Positions 10,673 to 23,900 of a stretch of 64,000 nt of DNA are shown here, piece by piece. Made by a program: the position numbers and the translations under genes. Numbering within the stretch: position 1 is the first letter of the stretch; the number at the start of each line of letters is the position of its first letter. Source of the DNA: Lucifuga dentata (taxonomy: Eukaryota > Chordata > Actinopteri > Ophidiiformes > Bythitidae); contig VXCM01001264.1 in the NCBI GenBank assembly GCA_014773175.1, forward strand, positions 8,534 through 72,533, read 5' to 3'. The notes under the pieces are model-generated. The model was not told the DNA's origin and made no database searches. It saw nothing but the letters and a program-made list of their open reading frames with translations.

Positions 10673-11334
10673 TTAAAGGACCATCCTGGTGATTTTGCAT
10701 GTTAAAGCCCAATATTTCCAACCTTTACACAGACCGTTTTTTCCAAAACATGAAACTGGTTTTTTTAGTTTTTTTTTTTTTTTTTANTTTTTTTTTTTTT
10801 TTTCAAATCCTCTAATCTTTCAAAATCAAATGATCAGTAAAGGACCATACTGGTGATTTTGCATGTATGAAAACTGAAAATATTAGGCTCAAACATGAAA
10901 AATGAGTGTTATGGTCCTTTAAAATTCAGTGTTTCACCTGCTAACACTTATGCATGACTTTAGAAGGAATGGTCATTTTAATTTCTCATTAAAGCTGTTT
11001 TCTCCTGGGACTATATTTCCTGGCGGAGAAATATGTTGTCTTCTGTGCAGCTCCATGTTGGATCGCTTAAATAAAGTTACTTCAACAAAAAAAAATTCAC
11101 AAACGTCTTGTTTGCTGTGATGGATTATTTATCTCAAGCAGGTGTCAAGTCTCTGTAAGTTGATTTTAACAGTGTAATGGAATGAACTGACACCAATGGC
11201 AGTCTGGGAGGTAGGAAAAACAATTCTAAATTGTACTGCTCCGGTATTTTGTTTCAGAAACTGGTTGGCAGTAACGCGTATGAGAGTTATAAAGATTGGG
11301 CTCAAACACGCAAAATCACCGGTATGCTCCTTTA
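10673..11334 (+). mobile_element. TTAA inverted-repeat element, subfamily B, with nested insertion
   Basis: It starts at TTAA 10673 with AGGACCATCCTGG. The interior shows GGACTATATTTCCTGGCGG and GTTGGATCGCTTAAATAAAG, and it ends near 11334 (GGTATGCTCCTTTA). A poly(T) run with N lies at about 10767-10803, and a terminus-only copy is inserted at 10838-10922. Confidence 0.8.
10838..10922. mobile_element. Terminus-only (TIR-only) copy nested in a subfamily B element
   Basis: About 82 bp reads AAGGACCATACTGGTG, then a short joining piece, then AGTGTTATGGTCCTTT: two ends with nothing between. It replaces the stretch where other B copies read GTTCAGGTGATACATCC. Confidence 0.7.
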
Positions 11335-11474
11335 TAAGCTTAACATGAAACGTGCACTTGTAACAGCATCTTGTCGTTTCAGAGACAAGCTGCTTCTGTG
11401 ACTTTTTGGTCAAATAAATCCTTTAAGACGTATCAATGCACAATATTCTGTAAATGCCATATTTGTTACATAGA

Positions 11475-11480
11475 TTTAAT
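11475..11480 (-). terminator. Candidate cog5 polyadenylation signal (ATTAAA)
   Basis: TTTAAT on the plus strand reads ATTAAA on the cog5 strand, about 172 bp after the cog5 stop. No canonical AATAAA lies closer, so this is the best candidate; it is not proven. Confidence 0.3.
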
Positions 11481-11651
11481 TTTGATGATCAGATTTCGTC
11501 ACAAAACACAGAATTGTGAAACGTTGCGTGCAAAGTGTTTCCTTGTTACCGTCCGATATAAAACTTAGATCCAAAATCAAAGATCCCACAACAGACAGCT
11601 TTTTTCTGTCGGTCTGAGAAGCCAAAGAGGAGGTTTTGGGTGATGAAGGAG

Positions 11652-13938
11652 TCAGGCTCTAGTGTCCTGTGACACGGCGGCGGCTCGCTGTAAAAGCTGC
11701 AGCATGACGGGATAAACGGCTGCAAACTCCTTCCCCTGCCGAGCTCGCACTGCCTGCACATACGCCTCCACAGCGCCCCTTAGAGGAGGAGAGAGGAAGA
11801 CAAAATGAACACGTGAAGGACATTCTACATCAATGCACTAATTTCAACCTTTGAATCTGTAAATTTCAGACATTAATAGTTTAAATTCTGTTGCTGCAGG
11901 TTTCAAAGTGTGACTAAAGGTAAAGATACAGAAATGGTTCTGTATCTTGTGGTTGTAGCGCCACCATCAGGTCAACTGATGATTAATTTTTTGTAGAAGT
12001 CTTTATTGCACGTGTCCACCAAATTTAGCTATAACAGATGCCAGATGCCCATCCCTGAATATATATTCAGGAATACTCTCAGGCATTCAACATTTAGGCT
12101 TGATGGAACACGGCAGTAGAAGCATTTCCTACATGCGTCTGCATTGACCTCAAGGTGCCAAGAAGCAAATGGGCTGCAGGAAAGAGGGATCACATCCAAA
12201 AAAAAAAAAAAANAAAAAGATGGATCACCTGATGAGGGCGAGCCGATCTCTCTCAGCAGGATGATCGTCCAGCCACTGAGAGTAACGAGCCACGGACCAC
12301 TCGGCCCTCTGCGGGACAGAAAACACTTTAAGACCAAAGAAATCTCTGCTGTGTCCCTGAAGGCTGGAGTGTGTAGTACAGTGTGCAAAATGTATAGGTG
12401 TGTGTGTGTGTGTACTGGCCTGGTGAGGTGACTTGAGCTCAGACGGAGCTCTGGTGAACAGGAAGTGCAGCAGAGTGCTGTAGGGGATCAGATCGCCCAC
12501 GGCCGGACTGCTGGCTATCAGCTCGCTGGTCTGAAACAGCAGCGGCCTGAACCCAAACCATAGACACAAACACACACACACACACGCTTAACACTGGAAG
12601 ATGGTCACACACACGTTTCAGCAGCAATATTGGCACGCTTGGTAAATAAAAGCAAAAATGGGCTATGAAAAAAAACCTTTGTTATTTATTTTCTTGATCT
12701 TTAATTCAAAAATATAACCTTTAATCTAAACTGCTGTAAAATAAAGAAGGAAAAATAAATTCTTATCATGAAACAAATATAATGTGTGCATAATTTATCT
12801 GGAAAGTTACGATTATATTATATTATATTATATAGTATAGAACATATTTTATATGTTTAATTCCACTGAGCGATGAGGAACACTGAAGTGGTCAGTCATG
12901 ACTTCCTGTTTCACTGGGGACTCAGTAAGAGGTGACACACAGACAAATTCCCTTCGTCATCCATCCTGAGATCACAGTAATGATGCGAAGCTAAAAGGTT
13001 GTTGAGCTGCACAAATCAGGAAGTGGCTGTAAGAGAAGAGCTAAAGTTTGAAAATGTCCATTTCCACTGTCAGGGAGATGTTAAGAATGGGCCTGGAAGA
13101 GGACGTGTGTGTGTGTGTGTGTGTGTGTATTGACTGATGATGGTTCGAGTGGTCAAAGAATCTCCAGCATCACAGAAGAATCGCAGATGTTAGTTGGGTT
13201 TGGGGATCAGAAAGTCTCCAAAACTACGATCAGACATAACCACGAGTGTTTGCAAACCTCAGTGTGAACATTTAGCAGCTAAAGTTACTTTACTAACGTC
13301 TAGAAGCAAGAACCATTTCTTTTTTCTTTGTTTTTTGCATTTATCAAATTTATTGTCTCAATTTTCTATATTTTGCTATTTTTTTCAACAAATTTTTTAT
13401 TACTATCAAGGTCTAGTCAAAGCATCCCTAGACCTGGCAGTCAATTATTACAAGAACCATTTTCAGAACTCCTCCTCATGATGCCTTTAAGCAAACTCCG
13501 ACATCTGACGTTAGATTTGGCTCAACAATGTTTTTTTGTAATTTTTTTTATGTGTTTTGGGTCATCTCCCTGCCTTGATTTTCCAGCAGCACACAGCGGA
13601 TCTCATGAATGTTTCACAGCTAAACGCTCCAATCTCAAAGGATAAAGGTTCCTTGAATGCACCACAGACTTTTCAGAACTGGGGCTGCTTGCCTTTGAAG
13701 GCGAAGCTGACCAAAAAATAATTAATTAAAAAAAAAGAAATGTAAAGTCAGTGCAGGTTGGTCGTCATGGAGATGAAGTTGAAGTGAACGTTGGCAGGAA
13801 GTCAGTAACATTGATGGTCCTCTGAATGTAACAGGAAGTGTTTTAAAGGGCGGCGGTACCTGAAGGAGCGAAGCATACGGTAAGGCTTCCCCAGATCAGA
13901 CACCCTCTTGCACAGAGGAGCCACAGCCATCTCCATCT

Positions 13939-13983
<45 letters not shown>

Positions 13984-16900
13984 CAGGGTGAGCAACTAGA
14001 AAATATGAAGATCTCAAATAAAACACGCCCACCTGGTGAGGTCATACTCACCTGTGCGAAGTCGGCAGCGAGCCTCATCTTGCCGCCCTCCCCCAGCGGG
14101 CGCAGCAGGCTGGCGTGGCGGATGAAGAGCTCGATGGCTCTCTGAGCGATGGCCTCGGTGCTCTCGTAGATGAAGTCCACGCATTGGAAGTGACGGAAGT
14201 AGTCGGCCATCACTCTGGAGATGAAGCCCTGCAGCTCCTTCATGTAGAGCGAGCACGGAACGTCCGGCCTGTCAGGGCTGGAGAGAGGCCTGCAACACGC
14301 AAACACGCAAACAGCCAGTTACAGGCCTGCAGTACACACGTAAAGAGCCAATTACAGGCCAACTTTCCAAAACATCTTGTTCCTTTTTTCAAATCCCCTA
14401 ATCTTTCTAAATTAAATGTTCAGGTGATGTATCCACCTTAACATTCAAAAACTCTTGTAACACTTTTGCATGATTGTGAGCCTCTGTGACATTGTGTCAC
14501 CTGGTCACACACCTGTTAGATTTTGAGACTTGGGGCATTGTTCTAAATGGAGGAGCTGGAGGACAGAGCTGCTGCGTCCATACAAATGTCTTTATGACTC
14601 GTCTCTGAGACATTATAATGACCCCAAACTCCTGGAACGAAATAGTAACCTCACTGGGCAAAGGTACAAGTTTTTGCCATAAAATATGGAAAAATATGTG
14701 GGTCGTTTTGTGAGTACTTCGTTGACTACTTGCTGCTTGACATGGTATTTTCTCTATACTGCCCCCTGTCGTTTTGGAGGATATTGCAATGGAGAATGCA
14801 GCAAGTATAAAATGCCTTCACTCTCTGTGGAAGTGTGTGTTCTGCCGGCGACATGAAAATTTATGCCTTTACAGTAGACCTGGTACCTATACCCCATCTA
14901 TTTTATTACCCATCATGCATCTGCCCCTTTTCGCTGAGCAGCTGATGTCTCTCTCTCTCTCTCTCTCACACTCTCACACACACACATGCACACTCTGATC
15001 TAGGTGTTGGTGCAGAGAGGGTATTTAGTAAAGTTCCTGACCCTGAAAAGTCCTCCTGGTGTAAGGTGATGATGATGGCCTCTATGGAGTCACTGACGGA
15101 CTGAAGAAGAGGCTGCACGGCCCCGCTCATCAGCGCCTGCACTCCCTGAGTCATACAACAGGAAGAAAAACACAAAAAAACCAATCACAATCAATGTGGG
15201 AAGCACAAAACACGCTGAGGCAGCACGGCGTGTTTTCATGCTGGTCCAGATCGTGAGTTGGTTTTTGATTTTTATTTGTGTCATGGACACAAAGTGCCCA
15301 CATGGAGTTTTTAGACACCAAATACATTGATGCAGCGGTGAAACAAAAGGAAGTGTGTAAAATACACGGTGAGAACATCCAAGAAAGTTTCTGAACATCC
15401 TGGAGATCAGGGGCGTGGCTACCCCAGCTACAACATTAGCATTAACATTAGCTTTTCTTGCTCTAAATCCATGTAGAATCCAGAGTCATAAAATCCCGCC
15501 CCTTGGCATCAGCATTTAGCATGTTAGCATTAGCATTAGTTTTTCTTGCTCCAAATCCATGTAGAGTCAAGGGATATAAAACCCTGCCCCTCCAGTCTCA
15601 GCATCAGCATTTAGCATGTTAGCATTAGCATTAGCTTTTCTCGCTCCAAATCCGTGTAGACTCCAGGGATATAAAACCCCATCCCTCCAGCCTCAGCATC
15701 AGCATTTAGCATGTTACCATTAGCTTTAGCATCCCACACCCAAATGCCCAGGTCCCTTCCAAGTCCATGTCCACGTTGCTCTAGTGTTAGCATTAGCGTA
15801 AGCATTAGCATAAATGTTAGCATTCATCATTTTTTTTAGCATTTCCTGCCATCAAGAAAGTTAACCTATTACATAAACTTTACAACTTAACAGGAAACTT
15901 TGTCTTCTCTCTCAAACTTCACACAGATAAAACACAAATCTGCTCTTTGATAATCATTCAGCCAGAAGAAATCTGTTTTAATTTAAGGCATTTTATGAAA
16001 AAAACACACTTAAATCATCCTATATAGAACAATAAAAGACAAAGTGATCTTTATTTTCTATCTCTTCTAAGAACACACAGCTGCTGTGCATCCATACAAA
16101 CCACATCACATTAATGCCTCTACAGCTGCATTTAGGGGGTTTCTGTTGCCATAGCAGCTCCTGTGGGCAGGTGGCCAATATATTAGCTATATCACTATAT
16201 CAGTAATTCCCCTTTGCAGCCTGTGCGACGGTATGACAGGCATGTGTGTGTATTTGTGTGAGTTCATGACAGACACACAAAGTAGCCAGAAAATGAGGGT
16301 TTAAAATGAAACAAACTTCTCAAAGGGCAGAGGGTTAAAAAAAAAAAAAAGTCATGCATTAATTTTGCACCTTCATAAAAATGCTCTACTGAGAATTTAA
16401 TTGATTGTGTCAGTACTATTTTTCTAATTCACAGTTCAGCTGGAAGGAGGTCAGCTTTTAACAAAAAGCTCTGTTATTGTAACAGAGCTGAGAGGAAATT
16501 ATTCACTCCGGTCTTGCAAAAGACAAATTCAACCTCCCACATAGTCCGAACATGATAATATGGTGTTATTGCCAAATTCTATTGTCTATTGTGAGATGGT
16601 TAACAGTTTTAATCAGAGGAAATTAAGCTGTTGAATGAAAATGAAACTATGAATGAAAAGTTGGTTGTGTAGTTTATGATGTTTGTGGCTGTTTGGTGGT
16701 TTTACCTCCAAAGAAGAAGAGAGGGCCTGTTCAGCCGCCGGCGGACACGAGCCCAAACCTGAAATAACCTGCAGCAAACACAGCAAACGAAGGGTTAACA
16801 AGAGACAAAATCAGCAAATAACACTCTTCTCCCTCCACCATCCACCAGTAAAGGTTGAGGTTTAACACTGCAATAATTTGTTTTTTTCCGCTATCAACCA

Positions 16901-19900
16901 ACCAGGATGCAGAGACACAACCTGCTGCTTTTAGTAAGACGTTTTCAGCTTTCGCCTTTTTATTGGGTTAAAACTGGTAATAGCTCATCCACGTTTCCAC
17001 ACAGAAACTGCATGTTGTGCTACATATTTGCATGTGTTAGGGTTTGATAAAATATGATCAGCACAAACCACATGATGATAGCGTTCGCTTATGAATGCAA
17101 CTCCATGAAGGACTGTCTTTGGAATGGTACCAGGCCAGGTTACAAGAGCCTGTTTCCAGAAGGAGACTGTTGACATGTGAGTTTTAACCAAAATCGGTGA
17201 TCGGTAGGGATGGGCGATACCGCTGATGTTCAATTCGATCCAATACCGGGTGATACTGAGGCCAATATCGCGATACCGATACTTCATAGCGTCTTTCTGC
17301 TTACATGAGAAAGGGAAATCTTCTGTGAAACCATTACACATGGACTTCAAATAGTCAGCTGAAATGTCTAATTAATCATGCTTTTTTTTGATTGTTTGAT
17401 TTGATTATTTGATTAACAGTTTGTTGGAAAAACATTTGAACAACATATAGATTCTTATAATCTCTGTAGCTCTCGGGGAGTTAGACGTATGTAGACTTAT
17501 GTAAGTTATTCTACATGTTCTTATGACTTTAAATGCAAAGTAAAGCTAATATCTAGTAATAATTTAGATTACACTGTTTTTATACAAAATACATTTAGTA
17601 AATTTAGAATGTTTAAAAATATTTTCTAAGTACTCAATTTATCAGGCTCTATGTGTATTATGTTCTCTTTATAAAATAAACATGGATTTTTTTTTTTGTT
17701 CAAATAATTAAAGTGACTTTACATCATGTTACATGGAGAGAGCCTTTCTGAAAGGCGACAGAAGCTGGATTTTGGGTTTCTGAGCCCTCCTCTGATGGCT
17801 CATTGTAACTCTTCATGTTCTTCAATATGACTGACTTTCAGATGTTTTACCAGGTTATAGCATTGCCACAGCAACGTATGGTCTTCTGACGTGCCACATT
17901 TTGCTTCATTGAGGTTTACAAGGCTAAAATAACTCCAAACAACACTTTGCTTTCTTTCTGCTATTTCCTCATAAACACAGCCTGCCTTGCCGCCTGACTG
18001 CAGACTAGAGTGATGCTGCGTCAGTCCGTGAGGAGGGCGAGAGTAAAAATGCGAAAAGAAAAGTAGTTCCTTAGTCGTAGTTTAATTTCATCAGATTTTC
18101 ACCATTATTTACCGCAATATTTCACTAAAATATACAATTACAAAAACATACAAGTGCATCTTAATTAAACAATGTAAAATCGATATTTTAAATGTGAAAA
18201 TTGATTTTTAAAGCAAGACATCAGTGTCGAAAGAATTGATATTTTGGTATCAATCCGCCCATCCCTGACGATAGGGAATCAACAACTATACGGGATGTAT
18301 GGATTGTGTTCCCATGTGTGGATACATTCTGTATTTGAAGCAAAGCTAGGAGACGATAATTGGGTCAACCTCAGAGAACTGGGGCTTGGTGGTAACATCT
18401 GGGCTGGTGCAGGCTTTGGAAAGAATCCAAGCCTTTGATCTTTATGGATGATTATGATTCTTGCAATCCTTGACTTTCTGTAATTTGCTGGAAGGTCTAT
18501 CTGCTGTAATGCTGATCATTGTTATGTGCTGCTATTGTTTGAAACTATCACCCATATGGAAGAGGACGGAGTGCTGATGGATCTGATTAGATGCATCAGC
18601 ACACGCTCTGGATGGAAGGCCCGCATATGCGATCGGGAGAGTGTTTGAGCCTGAACAAGGAAAGGAGGTGAAGAATCTCAGAGAATTCCTTCAACTTAAA
18701 CCTCCAGGAAACCAAAAGGAGAAAGAAATCAGGGAGAAGTTAAAGAAGTGCTGAGTGAGTTTTATCTGGATGTGTCAACGCTCTCAAGCTTTGAAGGAGA
18801 CACTGGAGACCTGGATCTGGCAGCAATAATAGCAGAAGAATCTCCAGACCGGAGAGCACACCGGAGAAGAGGGACTGGAGAAATGAGAGAGAAGAAATAG
18901 AAAGATCTGTTCGAGGAATTTTACTATGATTTTGATTAAAAAGCTAAACTTGCAGCAGTTAAAACATGCATTAAACTGATTTTAAGATGATTATATTTTG
19001 ATGTTTTAAAATGTTTTAATGATATGTGAGTTATAAATTCTGTGATAAGTGTTGTTGAGCAAAGAATCTGAGTTAACTCTTGGTAGGAAGCTGCAAGCTT
19101 CTGTGTGAAGACAGGAAGTCCGTGTACGTGCAGAGCAGCTCTCGCATCAGGCCAGCAACCAAACATCACCGCAGTCTGAAAAGAAGCCTAAGCCTAACTG
19201 CAGTGATGAGGTAACTTTGTGATAAAGAAGTGGCCTAAAAATGATTTGCTGAATGAGACAAGTAAAGCCAACCTCTGCAGATGTTTTTTTTTTTTTTTTT
19301 TAACCCAACCAACTAAAACACCAGGAGTCATGATTAATAAGATCTTCTGAATGTTCTTAGATCTATGTAATGTATGATCGTATGAACAGCATAAAGTAAA
19401 TTAGACTGTTGAGTTTCGGGGCAGAGCTCCTGGGCCGAAGTTTGACTGAATCACCCAACGATGGACAAAAGGAAAAGAAGAGCCTTCTGAAGCTCAGCCC
19501 CATGTGTCAAACATCCAAACGTGCAGCTCGACATAGAGACCATGGCGATAGCTTTTGTTACTGATCCTATCAGTGGCTTTTGTTAAAATCGCAAAAAAAA
19601 AAAAGCTAATTTTTTGATACGTAATTACTCTGACATTAGTGGGTCTAGTACCACGTACCATACATCAAAACATGCAGACCGATACAGAGAGGAGTGCTAT
19701 GATATTTTCTTACCCATGCAACTGCTATGAATGCAATGCTTTTGTTAAAATCGAAAAACTAATCAAGAGAAATTTCAAGTATTTTTATCTTAAAAACCAT
19801 AAGGGCTACAGCAACCAACCTTTGCAGATAGATTGTAACTGTAACCCTCTACTGCCAAAAATAAAATTACACATATTGACCTGATGGTGGCGCTGTAATA

Positions 19901-20905
19901 ACCAATTTCACATTTGGTTTATAACTTTTGAACCGTACAGCCTACGTTCAAAATTCTTTTTTCCTGGATTCCTTGAATTGAGACACATCCATCCATATAG
20001 ACCACGCCCAGTTCTGCCTGAATAGATTTTCCACCATTTTTAATTTTTCCCAAACAGTTTTTCCAAAACCTGCTCCTACATTTTTAGCTCAGTTGACACT
20101 AAATTTGGCATGTGATCAACCCAAACAAAAGTTACATCTGATGTTGTTTGGTATCTCTTATCTTATTGCTACAACTGGATGCTACAGTTGAGTGGGTGTG
20201 GCTCATTCAACAAAACCTGCTATATCTCAAACAAATTAGTCTACTTTTACCAAACTCGATGGACACGTGCATCAGACGTGGAAAAAATGAGTCATCAGTT
20301 GACCTGATGGGGGTGCTATAATATATAATCACAGTTGAGTTTTTAAAAAACGACATGATTTTTTCCTTTGAAAGCGCATGGGGAGCGCAGACATTCTGAC
20401 CCCCCTCCCCCGCTCTTAAACAAACATCACATCAATGAGCTGTGTGATGTCAAAATGAGGAGACACATTCTAAGTGTATGAATCTTACAAACTGTGGGAG
20501 GTACAGCAACCAGACCCAGAAGACACATGCATATAGGAGTGTACAGGCATGAGCACACACACATACACAGCAATGGAGGAAGTCCCGGCAAAGGGCAAGC
20601 ACACGTTACGTTTCCTTTAGAAAATGCAGACCATTCTACTTCCACAATCACCAAGACGACACTGTTCAGCATTACGGTGTTCATATCGTCTTGAATATTG
20701 TTACCACGAAAATACCATCAGATATCATGATATTATGTTAAGGTGGTATCACCTTGGTGACAGCCTGCTGCAGCCGGTAGAGGGAGTTGACCACAGCCAT
20801 GTTCCTCCTCTGGCCCTCCGTTAACGGACCAATCACCTGACTGGCATCACCCTGAGTACACAACTGCAGACAGACAGAAGGAGACGCATTACTGGCTGAA
20901 AAGCA

Positions 20906-20959
<54 letters not shown>

Positions 20960-23900
20960 CAAGAGAGTCACAGACAGAGAGACAGAGAGACAGAGAGAGA
21001 CAGACAGACAGACAGAAAGAGGGATAGAGAGACAGTCTGACAGAGACACAGACATACAGAGAGAGACAGAGAGACAGTCAGACAGAGACAGACAGACAGA
21101 GACAGAGAGAAAGGCAGACAGACAGATGGAGAAAGAAAGAGAGAGAGAACAGGCAGAGAGAGACAGAAAGACAGAGACAGAGAGTCAGACAGAGAGAGAC
21201 AGACAGAGACAAAGAGAGACAAACAGTCAGACAAAGACAGAGAGAGAGAGAGAGAGAGAGAGACAAAGACAGAGGTAGAGAGACAGAGTCCGNCAGACAA
21301 AGACAGAGAGAGAGAGAGAGAGAGAGAGACAAAGACAGAGGTAGAGAGACAGAGTCCGCTAGCTGAACGTTGCTGGTAGCACACAGTGATATCACTAAAT
21401 TAAAGGACATAATAAACCTTAAAGGACCATATCAGAGATCCTGCATGTTTGAGCCCAATATATACAACCTGCATATAACCAATTTCCAAAATAAAACCTT
21501 TCCTGTTATTTTTTCAAAATCCCCTAATCTTTCAACATTAAAAGTTCAGGCGATATACCCGCCTTACAATTCAACATTTCACTTCTGTGTGATTGGAAAT
21601 GAATTGTCAGTAAAGTAACATGTATACAGGTAGTATTTATTGGTATGGTATGGTCCTTTATGGTCCGGTATGGTCCTTTAAAGGTGGGACAAAGAATGAG
21701 TGTGTGAACAGACAGTGTGTTACAGGGTGTGAAACAGTCTGTGTACTAACCCGAGCTCCGAGTGAGAGTGTGAAAGCATTCTTTGATTCAGACCAACACA
21801 CACACACAAACACACAATGTAGTACACACCAGCTGTTCAGACTTGACACAGAAGAGTTGGACCGTCTTTGCAGCATTCTTGGCTACAGCCAATGAGAGTT
21901 GAGGATCTACTGATGCCACGTTCAGCTCACTGGAAACAAACAGTTAAATTAATACACAAAACTCTTCAATCCACCTAAATATGACAACCTGGCTGATAAA
22001 TTCATTTAATCTATTTGTTTTTTTTATGTTAACTGCAAATTCAACCTATGTGTAAGTAGCTGCAAGTACAAGGTTAAAGTACTGTATGTATAAGTCGATC
22101 TCGCATATATGCCGACCCCCTGATGTTGTTCCATCAATTTATTTGTTTAGAAATTACCTGTTTTTCTGGGTATTGTCATAGTATTCCTGTGATTTTCTGA
22201 AAATAATCCACGTACTGGTAAACATGATATTTATTTCAGCAGCTGATTACCGTAACTGACCAATCACAGCAGAGCTTACTGGCCGCCACAAAATGTGCTG
22301 GATAAGATGTTTAGTCAGGAAATATCTCATTCTAAGGTATGATTTAAACTATTTTCATGGGTAGTGGTAATGGTAGTATTTCTACACCTGGAAATTTCCT
22401 TCTCTGGGATCAAATTTGAATTTCTCCTGTATAAGCCGACCCCCGATTTACTTTGTGAAATTTGGTAATAAAAACTCGGCTTATACTCGAGTATATACGG
22501 TACTTAATTACACTTGTGATTCAATTCTTTTTTTTGTTTTTTTACATATCAAACCATCACTATGTCAGTGCACTGTTGTCAAGCTTTAATATTTAAATAA
22601 AGGTTTTTTAAACATAAAAAAACATTTTGAGTGAGGAGAAAAGGTAGGAACAGAGCGTCTCAGGAAAATGCAGTGGACACACACATTGTGCTATAACGTG
22701 TGTGTGTGTATATGTCATGATGATGCACTTCCTGCTTTTTTTTTTTTTTTTNTTTTTTTTTTTTTTTCTTTCAGGGCTGAAGGACCTGTAGGTAAGTCCA
22801 GAAGAACTACACTATACATTTAAATTAATGTAACGCCGCCTTGGTGAATAAAAGTATCAATTTCTATCAAAGACAAGGAAAATCCAAAACTTTCACACTT
22901 TTGTTGCAGCTTGTAGGAACTAAGTCACGACTACAAACAGCAACAGCCATCATTGCTGTTGACTCTGAGCTTTGCGATCATCTTCCTCTCTGAGACGCAG
23001 AAACACATTTGGCATCATATTTATCGTAACTGGAAGGGGAGCCGCAAAACTAATGATTATCGTCAGCCAATCAGACATGTCAGAAATTATATTTAAGTTG
23101 CCGCAGCCACACACATTTAAACTAGGTGAGATTTTCACTGGCAACACTGAAAAAAATGACTAACATTACAAACTGATGCTTTCTATGAAATAAAATCACA
23201 TACAGTGTCCTCCACTAATATTGGCACCATTGGTAAATAAAAGCAAAATGGGATGTGAAAAAAAAATGTCTTTTATCTTTCATTCAAAATATTAACAAAA
23301 ATATAGCCTTTAGTTAAAATAAAATTGAAAAAAAAATAGAAATTCTTATTGTGAATTTTTTTTCTTAAATACATGTGTGAACACTTATTTTCAGCCCTTC
23401 ATTTAATACTTTGTACAGCCAAGATAACAGCAGAAGGACTTTAAACTAACAGCATAGCTTTTTTTTTTTTTTTTTTTNTTTTTTTTTTTTTTTTTGGCTT
23501 GAATGTGCTTTTATTCTAGCCTGAGAGTCAGCGCAGGTTTGTGTGTTGTGTGTGATGCAGCCTGCTGGCATGACGTACCTGCTGATGGTCTTGATGATGC
23601 TGTCTAGCTCGTCATTGGAGGGCGGGTTGCGGCCTCCCATGGGAAACACAAGGTTGATGGGATCAAACAGGCGAGAAAGAGACTTGGAGAGGTAGGCTGC
23701 TTCATATGGCTGCAGAGAATCCTTCAGAGCCTTCTCAGGGCTGCACACACACACACACACAACATACACACGTACTGCAAGTGGCATGTAAAGACGCACG
23801 TGTGCGCAAAACATGTGTAATAAGAAATTGTTCTTAAAGGACCATACCCCCCATTTTGCATGTTTGAGCCTAATATATTCAATTTTCATACATGTTATGT

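Noticed and set aside
14115..14441. Plus-strand ORF of 108 codons
   Set aside because: It is the antisense shadow of cog5 exon 14052-14289.
16467..16489. Small hairpin as a transcription terminator or miRNA precursor
   Set aside because: Ten-bp arms and a 3-base loop are too short for a miRNA precursor, and hairpin terminators do not apply to polymerase II genes.
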